Below, in pieces: positions 1-9,797 of a stretch of DNA of 64,000 nucleotides. How positions within the stretch are numbered: position 1 is the first letter of the stretch; each line of letters begins with the position of its first letter. The position numbers and the translations under genes were made by a program. The notes beneath the pieces are model-generated. The model was not told the origin of the DNA and made no database searches. It worked only from the letters and a program-made list of their open reading frames with translations. This stretch comes from Imbricaverruca yamaguchii. Lineage: Eukaryota; Arthropoda; Thecostraca; Neoverrucidae. The stretch spans positions 660,001 to 724,000 of the forward strand of contig JAOTOL010001364.1 in NCBI GenBank assembly GCA_034440575.1, in the 5' to 3' direction.

Positions 1-36
1 GGCCGGCAGAGATTCCGACACGTGCGGCCCAGGCAT

Positions 37-434
37 GGCATGCAAACTGTACACAGACGGCATGCAAACTGTACACAGACGGCATGGAAACTGTACACAG
101 ACGGCATGGAAACTGTACACAGACGGCATGGAGACTGTACACAGACGACATGGAAACTGTACACAGACGGCATGGAAACTGTACACAGACGGCATGCAAA
201 CTGTACACAGACGGCATGGAAACTGTACACAGACGGCATGGAAACTGTACACAGACGGCATGCAAACTGTACACAGACGGCATGGAAACTGTACACAGAC
301 GGCATGGAGACTGCACACACACGGCATGGAAACTGGACACAGACGGCATGGAAACTGTACACAGACGGCATGCAAACTGTACACAGACGGCATGGAAACT
401 GTACACAGACGGCATGGAAACTGTACACAGACGG
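37..434. repeat. 22-bp minisatellite, about 18 copies
   Basis: Tandem units of 22 bp with the core ACGGCATGGAAACTGTACAC. The main variation is CATGG versus CATGC, plus a few G/A changes. The unit has no stop codon in the + frames, and because 22 is not a multiple of 3 every frame stays open through it. The long + ORFs over this stretch are therefore repeat artefacts. The array starts almost at the window edge. Confidence 0.95.
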
Positions 435-1227
435 AACACCGGCGACACAGAGACGACACAGGAACGTGAGATACGGTTCAAGTGAGAGGCGGACTGAGGT
501 GGTCACGGTAATGGGTCCGGCAGAGAGGTGCAGTAGAGGCTCCGGCAGAGACGGTACAGGAAATGCACAAACACGCCACACAACAGGAACAGGAATGTGA
601 CCGGAGAACACCGTGTAAAAGAAAGGTGGACATAGCGGTACAGCAGGGAGACCAACACATTCTGTCAATGAATTGACAGAGAGGGTGGTTGTCGATTCTC
701 CTGATTCTCTCGGGCTGATGGCTGTCCCCTGTCCTCTCCAAAGTCCTGTCTGATTTCATAGTCAACTCATCACCGGCAATCATTCCATTCCTATAATCAG
801 TGGTTGAAAAATCCTTCCACATGCTCACTAGCGAACAATAAGGTATGTTCATTTCTGAAAAGAAAATGTGGTGCATTGAAAAGTATGTGCTGGTTTACTG
901 ATAAACGTAAAATCCGCCAGGCAACTGATACCAATAAACAATAGGTAAATAAATAAATACCAATAAACAATACTCCAGAAGCGGAACTTTCCAAGTGATC
1001 GTCTTTATTGCGATTCGGAGTTGAATTGCGACTGCAGAGTCGGTGTGATGAAAGTCATTGGTGGAGACGGATACGAGTCGTTAGGTTTTGAAGGGGACAT
1101 GTCAGTGACCGGCGGGCATTGCTAGACCACTGGGTCATCCACTCGTGCTTCCTGATTGTCCTGGACGCCACGAGATGTCTGAAGCTACGATCTTTTATTC
1201 TTCTTTTTTAAAAGAAATTTAATCCGA
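435..1227. other. no recognisable gene
   Basis: Mixed-composition sequence between two minisatellites. Short ORFs on both strands show no recognisable domain, and I see no RNA gene or clear repeat here. Confidence 0.5.
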
Positions 1228-1897
1228 GTTGTTGGTGGGGTGGCTTTAAGACCCAGGGTTCCATTGCTAAGCCGACCTTGTTGTGTGAACCCTGGCCCCA
1301 CCACCCGATCCATGAATTCCAGTTCAACGGCATAATTGTTATCGAAAGTTTAACGTGCAGTAAATGCACCGCCCGGTAGCTGGTCCCCGGCCTTACCGGG
1401 CCAGCTGCCAACTGACACTGCTGACCGGTAGCTGGTCCCCGGCCTTACCGGGCCAGCTGCCAACTGACACTGCTGACCGGTAGCTGGTCCCCGCCCTTAC
1501 CGGGCCAGCTGCCAACTGACACTGCTGACCGGTAGCTGGTCCCCGGCCTTACCGGGCCAGCTGCCAACTGACACTGCTGACCGGTAGCTGGTCCCCGCCC
1601 TTACCGGGCCAGCTGCCAACTGACACTGCTGACCGGTAGCTGGTCCCCGGCCTTACCGGGCCAGCTGCCAACTGACACTCCCGCCCGGTAGCTGGTCGCC
1701 GGCCTTACCGGGCCAGCTGCCAACTGACACTGCTGACCGGTAGCTGGTCCCCGGCCTTACCGGGCCAGCTGCCAACTGACACTCCCGGCCGGGGCTAAAT
1801 GCGACACGGCCGCCCGGTAGCTGGTCCCCGGCCTTACCGGGCCAGCTGCCAACTGACACTCCCGGCCTAAATGCGAGCGCGCGAAGCGACTCGAGGC
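1228..1897 (-). mobile_element. tRNA-derived SINE (family 1), body interrupted by a VNTR
   Basis: The left part (1228-1390) matches the 3' body of the SINE at 15.77-16.09 kb almost base for base, including the segment ending GGCCCCACCACCCGATCCATG. The right end (1867-1897) carries the same AAATGCGAGCGC...GCGACTCGA block, which in the other copy is the inverted B box. Between them, a segment present once in the other copy is expanded into a 52-bp array. The tRNA-like head with the A box is missing after about 1897, so this copy is 5' truncated or rearranged. The minus-strand orientation is inferred from the A and B boxes of the complete copy. Confidence 0.8.
1373..1866. repeat. 52-bp minisatellite inside a SINE, about 9 copies
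   Basis: The unit spans GGTAGCTGGTCCCCGG, then CCTTACC, then GGGCCAGCTGCC, then AACTGACACTGCTGACC, and recurs at 52-bp spacing (1381, 1433, 1485 and so on). Each unit contains an imperfect hairpin in which GGTAGCTGG pairs with CCAGCTGCC. The last units switch to a longer variant that includes the SINE's flanking GGCCGGGGCTAAATGCGA, which shows the array arose from SINE sequence. Confidence 0.9.
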
Positions 1898-2306
1898 GTG
1901 GTTGAGTCGCAAGGTAACCAGTTCGTGCGCACTGCAGCTCTTGTATTCGAGTTCTGAATTTCTTGGTCTCTCACCAGATCGGAGCTCGTGCAATTGCCTC
2001 CGAGTCCTGATCCACTTTACCCCTAGTCATCTTAGCGGATGTGTAGTTGTTCGGAGTTTTGACCAAACTCAGACTGTTCAGGGTCATGACCTAATCCGGA
2101 GACCATCACCGTCAAAATGCTCGGACGGATCCACAGCTTTTTGTGCTCATGGCGCAAAAGGTTATGGTCTTCCCTATCTTTTATTAGATGCCTACGATTT
2201 GCTGCCGAGTCCATCCAATAACTGCATGTCTTAGTATGGAATCCTACCGGCGAGGCTGCCACATTGAGCGGGAACGCTGTGAGGCAGAAGGGACCGTAGT
2301 ACACCG
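1898..2306. other. no recognisable gene
   Basis: Single-copy-looking sequence. A 110-aa + ORF (1902-2234) has no recognisable motif. Nothing else is supported. Confidence 0.4.
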
Positions 2307-2533
2307 TGGTACCGATGTCTGAGATGGTGACACAGAGATGGTCTGAGATGTCTGAGATGGCGACACAGAGATGGTCTGAGATGTCTGAGATGGTGACACA
2401 GAGATGGTCTGAGATGTCTGAGATGGTGACACAGAGATGGTCTGAGATGTCTGAGATGGTGACACAGAGATGGTCTGAGATGTCTGAGATGGTGACACAG
2501 ATGGTCTGAGATGTCTGAGATGGTGACACAGAG
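2307..2533. repeat. 33-bp minisatellite, about 7 copies
   Basis: The unit is GATGGTGACACAGAGATGGT followed by CTGAGATGTCTGA. Because 33 is divisible by 3, ORFs on both strands read through it and show an 11-residue periodic translation. No coding evidence exists beyond that. Confidence 0.95.
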
Positions 2534-2964
2534 GTCTAACAAAGGTCGTTGGTCAGACGTGCCTTCTTAAAAAGCATAACTGCGACTATATGTATCCAGC
2601 AGTGACTGATCATCGCACCGACTATTCAGTCAGACATTGTGCATTGACGTTTGAGATACGCACAACCTGTTCGACCGACAAGTCCGCCTTCGGCGTGAAT
2701 GCAGTCAATTCCGACTGATACTGATAGCCTTCCGTCGCGCACGTATATCGAACTTCGGGAGACTATTCTCCGAACCGAACTGTGCCGAATGTGATAAACA
2801 AATCATGTATTTGAATCCACTATGCCAATTGGTTGCAATTGATTGAACTTTTACTGACGAAATTCCAATATTTCCGTCAAAATTGGACGGAACCGTGCGC
2901 ATGTTCTGAGGCATTTAGTACATGCTGAATGTAAAACGTACCAAAAAATGCATCGGCATCTCTG
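2534..2964. other. no recognisable gene
   Basis: Unassigned sequence. ORFs are short and without known motifs. Confidence 0.4.
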
Positions 2965-3066
2965 CTTGCATCCATGACCTCTTGCATTGGAAGGCTATGC
3001 TTTATGCAAGTGTCTTCATTTTATTGGTGAGTTTCCGGCTGCAAGCCTTCTTCAGCTCACCAGAAA
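2965..3066 (-). mobile_element. possible Penelope-like or retrozyme-type repeat fragment
   Basis: On the minus strand the sequence reads GGTGAG-CTGAAGA-AGGCTTGCAGCC-GGAAAC-TCACC, followed by AATAAAATGAAG. The CTGANGA...GAAAC pair around a short GC stem is the kind of motif seen in Penelope-like elements and hammerhead-bearing repeats of many animals. I see the motif directly; the family assignment is inference. No reverse transcriptase is visible next to it, and the outer GGTGAG/CTCACC pairing does not fit a standard hammerhead fold. Confidence 0.3.
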
Positions 3067-3094
3067 ATGACGCTAGTCACACCATAAGTGCAAT

Positions 3095-3818
3095 GCACCA
3101 CATAACTAAACACACACCCTACAAGTCGTGATATTGACATTGGCACCACATAACTAAACACACACCCTACAAGTCGTGATATTGACATTGGCACCACATA
3201 ACTAAACACACACCGTACCAGTTGTGATATTGACATTGGCACCACATAACTAAACACACACCGTACCAGTCGTGATATTGACATTGGCGCCACATAACTA
3301 AACACACACCGTACTAGTCGTGATATTGACATTGGCACCACATAGCTAAACACACACCGTACCAGTCGTGATATTGACATTGGCGCCACATAACTAAACA
3401 CACACCGTACCAGTCGTGATATTGACATTGGCGCCATATAACTAAACACACACCGTACTTGTCGTGATATTGACATTGGCGCCACATAACTAAACACACA
3501 CCGTACTAGTCGTGATATTGACATTGGCGCCACATAACTAAACACACACCATACGAGTCGTGATATTGACATTGGCACCACATAACTAAGCACATACCGT
3601 ACGAGTCGTGATATTGACATTGGCGCCACATAACTAAACACACACACCGTACAAGTCGTGATATTGACATTGGCGCCACATAACTAAACACGCACCGTAC
3701 GAGTCGTGATATTGACATCGGCATCACATAACTAGACACACACCGTACCAGTCGTGATATTGACATTGGCACCACATAACTAAACACACACCCTACAAGT
3801 CGTGATATTGACATTGGC
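3095..3818. repeat. 48-bp minisatellite, about 15 copies
   Basis: The unit is GCACCACATAACTAAACACA followed by CACCGTACCAGTCGTGATATTGACATTG. Variants occur at GTACCAG/GTACGAG/CTACAAG and GCACC/GCGCC. A unit length divisible by 3 gives the periodic minus-strand ORFs (196 and 105 aa), which are artefacts. Confidence 0.95.
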
Positions 3819-4529
3819 GGCACCGGGAAGGAAAAAATACATACAGAAGAGACGCATGGGTCATGATGTCAACCTGCTACTGACCTTAATAAAAACGTTT
3901 ATGACAATGACGTTCATAATAATGACATTTATGACGCTTACGACGTTTATGTTTATGACGTTTATGGCAGTACGACCAACGTTTATGCGTTAGAATCAGC
4001 CTCATTGCCAGCAAGTCGGATTCAACTTGACAGTAAACTGAAGAAGCGATCCGCACCCTCGAAATGACCTTGGTGAAAGTCGACATCTGTCAGCAAGAAT
4101 ATGCTCAGGGCATCCGGAGGACAACTATGACGAATTGCATTTGTCATATGTGCTGTACTGTAGGAATGCTTCCGAACACTAAGAATATGTGGGACAAACG
4201 TAGTGTACACAGGTAAAGTCGTGACGCCGAGTAAATTAATATTTAACTCCCATATAAGTGAGACACAATCTCAAACCACAGGTAGACCGATGGGAAATGA
4301 TTTCCGAGAAGTACACAGCAAACACACCACCCCGTGGAGCACCTCTTTCGGCTAACATTCTTCACACAATCAAAGACCACCCTGGCCACAAAACGGCGGC
4401 GTCGCTTCACATCAGCAACCACCCAACACAGGAGGGCCCTGCTTAACACCGCACGCCTTGGACCGACACAGACTTCGCTGGGGCAGTAGGATCTTCCCCG
4501 TCTCGTGCTGCCCCTGATCGGCACAGGAG
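3819..4529. other. no recognisable gene; short irregular GACGTTTATG repeats
   Basis: 3895-3985 contains irregular short repeats of GACGTTTATG and TTTATGACG. The remainder has no recognised feature. Confidence 0.4.
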
Positions 4530-4718
4530 ATCCTGACCGACACAGGAGACCCTGACTGACACAGGAGACCCTGACCGACACAGGAGACCCTGACCGACAC
4601 AGGAGACTCTGACCGACACAGGAGACTCTGACCGACACAGGAGACCATTACCGACACAGGAGACCCTGACCGACACAGGAGACCCTGACCGACGCAGCAG
4701 ACCCTGACCGACACAGGA
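4530..4718. repeat. 19-bp minisatellite, about 10 copies
   Basis: The unit GAGACCCTGACCGACACAG is repeated with single-base variants such as GAGACTCTGACCGACACAG. Related but decayed motifs (TGACTGACACCGG, CCTGACACAGGAG) continue to about 4960, which suggests the array was once longer. Confidence 0.9.
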
Positions 4719-5044
4719 ATCCTTTGGCAGTAACTAGGAGTCGCGTTCATCGATCAATCTCATCGACAAAGGTCCTACCACTTACCGGAGACCCATTGCT
4801 AACTCAGGACGACCTTGACCGACGTAGGAGATCCCTGACTGACACCGGATGCCTTGGCGGGGACAAGAGTCCTCTAAACAGCACAGGGGTCCTGACACAG
4901 GAGATAGGAGGCCCCTTCGCACGTGCAGGAGGTCCTCACTGACAAAAGTCGTGTTTGCACAACACGGGAGGCTTTCCCGAGTTAGGAGACGGATCAATTC
5001 GGGTCCACGGACGATATCAGGGGCAGTGCTTCTCTGACGAGCTG
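4719..5044. repeat. degenerate extension of the 19-bp array
   Basis: Scattered motifs of the CCTGACCGACACAGGAG type with substitutions and indels. No gene is visible. Confidence 0.4.
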
Positions 5045-6682
5045 CACGTGCGTGATCTCGACATGGGAGCAACGTCCCTTCACGTGATCTCGACATAGGA
5101 GCAACGTCCCTTCACGTGATCTCGACATAGGAGCAACGTCCCTTCACGTGATATCGACATGGGAGCAACGTCCCTTCACGTGATCTCGACATGGGAGCAA
5201 CGTCCCTTCACGTGATCTCGACATGGGAGCAACGTCCCTTCACGTGATCTCGACATAGGAGCAACGTCCCTTCACGTGATCTCGACATGGGAGGAACGTC
5301 CATTCACGTGATCTCGACATGGGAGCAACGTCCCTTCACGTGATCTCGACATAGGAGCAACGTCCCTTCACGTGATCTCGACATAGGAGCAACGTCCCTT
5401 CACGTGATCTCGACATCGGAGGAACGTCCCTTCACGTGATCTCGACATGGGAGCAACGTCCCTTCACGTGATCTCGACATAGGAGCAACGTCCCTTCACG
5501 TGATCTCGACATGGGAGCAACGTCCCTTCACGTGATCTCGACATGGGAGCAACGTCCCTTCACGTGATCTCGATATGGGAGCAACGTCCCTTCACGTGAT
5601 CTCGACATGGGAGGAACGTCCCTTCACGTGATCTCGACATGGGAGCAACGTCCCTTCACGTGATCTCGACATAGGAGCAACGTCCCTTCACGTGATCTCG
5701 ACATGGGAGCAACGTCCCTTCACGTGATCTCGACATGGGAGCAACGTCCCTTCACGTGATCTCGACATGGGAGCAACGTCCCTTCACGTGATCTTGACAT
5801 AGGAGCAACGTCCCTTCACGTGATCTCGACATCGGAGGAATGTCCCTCACATGATCTCGACATAGGAGGAGCATTCCTTCTCGTGATCTCGACATAGGAG
5901 CAACGTCCCTTCACGTGATCTCGACATAGGAGCAACGTCCCTTCACGTGATCTCGACATCGGAGGAACGTCCCTTCACGTGATCTCGACATGGGAGCAAC
6001 GTCCCTTCACGTGATCTCGACATGGGAGCAACGTCCCTTCACGTGATCTCGACATGGGAGCAACGTCCCTTCACGTGATCTCGATATGGGAGCAACGTCC
6101 CTTCACGTGATCTCGATATGGGAGCAACGTCCCTTCACGTGATCTCGACATGGGAGGAACGTCCCTTCACGTGATCTCGACATGGGAGCAACGTCCCTTC
6201 ACGTGATCTCGACATGGGAGCAACGTCCCTTCACGTGATCTCGACATAGGAGCAACGTCCCTTCACGTGATCTCGACATCGGAGCAACGTCCCTTCACGT
6301 GATCTCGACATGGGAGGAACATTCCTTCACGTGATCTCGATATGGGAGGAACGTCCCTTCACGTGATCTCGACATCGGAGGAACGTCCCATCACGTGATC
6401 TCGACATGGGAGCAACGTCCCTTCACGTGATCTAGACATAGGAGCAACGTCCCTTCACGTGATCTCGACATCGGAGGAACGTCCCTTCACGTGATCTCGA
6501 CATGGGAGCAACGTCCCTCCACGTGATCTTGACATAGGAGCAACGTCCCTTCACGTGATCTCGACATCGGAGGAATGTCCCTAACATGATCTCGACATAG
6601 GAGGAGCATTCCTTCCCGTGATCTCGACATAGGAGCAACGTCCCTTCACATGATCTCGACATAGGAGGAATGTCCCTTCACA
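5045..6682. repeat. 32-bp minisatellite with an E-box per unit, about 51 copies
   Basis: The unit is CACGTGATCTCGACATGGGA followed by GCAACGTCCCTT. Variant positions are ATGGGAGC/ATAGGAGC/ATCGGAGG. Nearly every unit starts with the palindrome CACGTG, so this 1.6-kb stretch holds roughly fifty E-box cores in phase. More diverged units lie near 5830-5880 and 6570-6620. Stops break most frames, and only short ORFs cross it. Confidence 0.95.
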
Positions 6683-7570
6683 CCTCACACACACAGGCGA
6701 CACCTTTCCGATAAGGATCTCCTTACCAGAGACCATGGCGGCTGACCAACACAGAGTCTGAGTCCATGACTCGGGGTTAAAACAATGGTTTTTTGTTAGG
6801 TGTGAGATGTCGAAACGAGCCCAGTAGGATGTCGAAATTTGCCATGCAATTAGTGTTATTTAAAATGCTTTTGATGTCTTTCAGACTGAAATTCGAGCCA
6901 GTGCACTGGCTCGAATGCAGTGGTGTAGGCACGTATGACTGTATCTTCATCATTTGTTTCAAGATCCATAATTTAAGAAGAGATTCAGGATAAGGAAAAT
7001 AATAACTATGCCATAAACTGGAATTGTATGCCATGTCATATTATAGGTAATATCTTTACCTGAAATTGCATTGCGAAATGTTTGTGCCTGCGAAATGTTC
7101 GTGTCACCATCCCTTATAGAGAGCACTTATGAATGAGATACTGTTAGAAATAAGACATGAAGACTTCATAAGCGTGTCTCAACGAGCAGGATGTCGATGC
7201 TTCTTGAAGAATGATGTCGATTGAGTGTTCAGAAAATGGTACATTTCACCCTATTTCACGAATAAATTATCACTGCGGCACGACTCGGGGGCTTCCTGGC
7301 TCCTACAGCAAGACCCTGATCGCCACGGACGTTCTCGAGATTGGCGATCCGCGGCCGACGCAAGACAACAGGCGCCTGACCGACACAGATCTCGAGCGGC
7401 ACAGAAGCTCGTGACCGAAACAAGACGTGCTCAGCCGCGGCTGATGAGGTCGCCGCGTTCATAGATCCCCGACCTCCGTCAATCACGGTCCGGACCGCCT
7501 GACGACGCCGCCTTAATAGGAATCACGGCGGCACGCCCCGGCCCGCAATCGGCCGCCGGCATGCCAGCGG
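6683..7570. other. no gene; contains a perfect 26-bp palindrome
   Basis: Unassigned, moderately AT-rich from 6780 to 7260 and GC-rich after 7280. TGACCGACACAG-like motifs reappear at 7376-7430 and echo the 19-bp array at 4.5 kb. The ORFs of 60-85 aa have no recognisable features. Confidence 0.4.
6891..6916. repeat. perfect 26-bp palindrome
   Basis: The half-site ATTCGAGCCAGTG is followed immediately by its exact reverse complement, with no spacer. It lies in otherwise unstructured sequence. Confidence 0.9.
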
Positions 7571-7937
7571 TCACGGGCGACTGTGATCTGGCCGAGACTG
7601 GCTGGTGGGGGTCACGGGCGACTGTGATCTGGCCGAGACTGGCTGGTGGGGGTCACGGGCCACTGTGATCTGGCCGAGACTGGCTGGTGGGGGGGTAGGG
7701 GTCACGGGCCACTGTGATCTGCCCGAGACTGGCTGGTGGGGGGGGGGGTCACGGGCGACTGTGATCTGCCCGAGACTGGCTGGTGGGGGGGGGTCACGGG
7801 CGACTGTGATCTGGCCGAGACTGGCTGGTGGGGGGGGGGGTCACGGGCGACTGATCTGCCGGAGACTGGCTGGTCGTGGGGGGGGGAGGTCACGGGCGAC
7901 TGTGATCTGCCCGAGACTGGCTGGTCGTGGGGAGGTC
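7571..7937. repeat. ~41-bp G-rich minisatellite, about 9 copies
   Basis: The unit is GTCACGGGCGACTGTGATCT followed by GGCCGAGACTGGCTGGTGGG, ending in a G-run of variable length (4 to at least 10). The G-runs on the + strand make the stretch prone to G-quadruplex formation and to slippage. The array ends at a C-run at about 7940. Confidence 0.9.
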
Positions 7938-7998
7938 ACGCCCCCCCCCCCCTCGGCGTGGCTCGGCCAGTGCCGCTGGTCCTGCTGACGGCCGCGTT

Positions 7999-8190
7999 AG
8001 CCTGTCAGGCCCGACACAGCGTTAACCTGTCAGGCCCGACACAGCGTTAACCTGTCAGGCCCGACACAGCGTTAACCTGTCAGGCCCGACACAGCGTTAA
8101 CCTGTCAGGCCCGACACAGCGTTATCCTGTCAGGCCCGACACAGCGTTAACCTGTCAGGCCCGACACAGCGTTAACCTGTCAGGCCCAAC
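7999..8190. repeat. 25-bp minisatellite, about 8 copies
   Basis: The unit CCTGTCAGGCCCGACACAGC plus GTTAA is almost invariant; one copy has GTTAT. Low divergence suggests recent amplification. Confidence 0.95.
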
Positions 8191-8589
8191 ACAGTGTCCG
8201 GCCGTCGGGAGGCGACCCCAAGCGCTGGATCCTCTCCTCTGCGTTACATTCTCACTCGAGCTGATGTCAGAGGTCGTGGGTTTGAGACCGACCACGAGGA
8301 GGCGCCGGCCCCTCTCCGCCAACCAGAGTGACCCGTCCGCCAGAGGTGACACGTCCATCAGTTTGTTGCCGTAAGCAAGCTAATCTCGACGTCATGTGGC
8401 GCTTGTTGATTTCTAACCTTGGTCGGCTATTGATGATTTGCATGTTTAAGGAGCTGTGGATACTTTTGAAGGTTGGCTGTACATAATAAAACCATGTTGC
8501 TGTATCGGCTTTAATTGCATCCTCTTATGCACAACAAATAGCTATTAAACAGACCGTACTTCAAGTAAAATGCTGAATTATTCGGAATC
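8191..8589. other. no recognisable gene; weak B-box-like motif
   Basis: GTGGGTTTGAGACC at about 8277 loosely resembles a Pol III B box, but no convincing A box lies at the expected distance upstream. The rest is unassigned. Confidence 0.3.
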
Positions 8590-9081
8590 GCTCTGGGTAA
8601 AGTGAAACATATTTCAGCCAATACTTCGGCCTTTATTGACACGTCTTCTAAACGGCTATGAAATAAATGAGACAAAACAAAAATCCAGCTAACAAGTAAA
8701 TCACTTAAGAAAGCCTAAAGGCGGAACGCTGTCAGAAGAAGAAACGTCAGAATAAGAAGAAACAACAGAAGAAGCAGTGGGGAAAAAGAAGCAGTGTGGA
8801 AAAAGAATCAGTGGGGAAAAGAAGAAGTGGGGGAAAAGAAGTAGTGGGGAAAAGAAGCAGTGGGGAACAACAAGAGACAGAAGAAGAAACAGCAAGGCAG
8901 ACCCGATTAGAGAACTACAGACAATAATACCCTCACCACACACAACGGCGTCATGACTCACTCGCCACACACAACTGAACTGTACAGAATCACACCTAAA
9001 TACCCAAATAGGTAAAACCTGTTGTCAGTGGTGTTTTTTTTTGTGTTCTCTGACAGAACACTGTTCCACATCGGGATCAAT
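8590..9081 (+). repeat. left arm of a large imperfect inverted repeat
   Basis: This segment matches the reverse complement of 9372-9797 along most of its length. Shared landmarks include CTGGGTAAAG, CTTTATTGACA, GAAAGCCTAAAG, GGAACGCTGTCAGAA, CAGTGGGGAAAA, ACCCTCA(C/T)CACACACAA and GAATCACACCT. The middle (8750-8890) is an AG-rich expansion of GAAGCAGTGGGGAAAA-type units that is shorter in the other arm. The family is unknown. The two arms could be two copies of one interspersed repeat in opposite orientation. Confidence 0.8.
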
Positions 9082-9371
9082 TTACCATTCTTGACACCCT
9101 GGTTGAGTGAAGGGCTGCTCATCATAATTTCGATCGCCTCCCTCACCACGCGGCGATATCACTGTTTTTCTACAGCTAGTGTAGTAGCCTGGGAGGGGTC
9201 TAAATCCTGTCGGCACCTGAACCAGTGCTCGGATAGTGGGGAAGCGTCGCCACGCCCATACTTGAGAGCCGCCACGTGCTCCTTCCGGCGGACACTTTTT
9301 GGTCCGCTTGTTTCTCCAATTTAAGAGGTGCAGCATTGGCAGGAAGTTCATATCCCTTTAAAAAAAAATTT
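9082..9371. other. spacer of the large inverted repeat
   Basis: About 290 bp between the arms, with no match to either arm. It ends in an A-run then TTTT. No gene is recognised. Confidence 0.5.
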
Positions 9372-9797
9372 TGTGTGGAATATGGGACAGTGTTTTACAA
9401 AGAACACCAACAAACAAACAAACACGACTGACGCAAAGTTCAACCCAGTAGGGATTCAGGTGTGATTGTGTACAGTCAAGTTGTGTGTATGGATTGGGTC
9501 ATGGCGCCATTGTGTGTGATGAGGGTGTTATTGTCTGCTCTTTTCTCATCTTGTCTGCGTTGCTGTTTCCTTTGATGTCAATTTTTTCCATTCCTTTTCC
9601 CCACTGTTTCTTCTGCTATTTCTTGTTCTGATCCCGCTGTTTCTTTTTCTGACAGCGTTCCATCTTTAGGCTTTCTCACGCGATTGACTTGCTAGCGGGA
9701 ATTTTTGGTTGGTCTCATTTAGTTCCCAGCCCTTTAGAAGACCTGTCAATAAAGGTCGAAGTACTTGCTGAAATATTTTTCGCTTTACCCAGTGTGT
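9372..9797 (-). repeat. right arm of the large imperfect inverted repeat
   Basis: Reverse-complement partner of 8590-9081. On the + strand it ends with AGAAGACCTGTCAATAAAGG and then TCGAAGTACTTGCTGAAATA, which resembles the 3' part of a retroelement with an AATAAA signal. No ORF of interest is visible. Confidence 0.8.

Noticed and set aside
2965..3066. Active hammerhead ribozyme
   Set aside because: CTGAAGA and GAAAC cores are present, but the outer stem pairs in a way that does not give the three-way junction, and no UH cleavage site in the right place was found.
5045..6682. CRISPR array
   Set aside because: Repeats of 32 bp are directly adjacent with no unique spacers, no cas-like genes lie nearby, and the genome is eukaryotic. 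It is a minisatellite.
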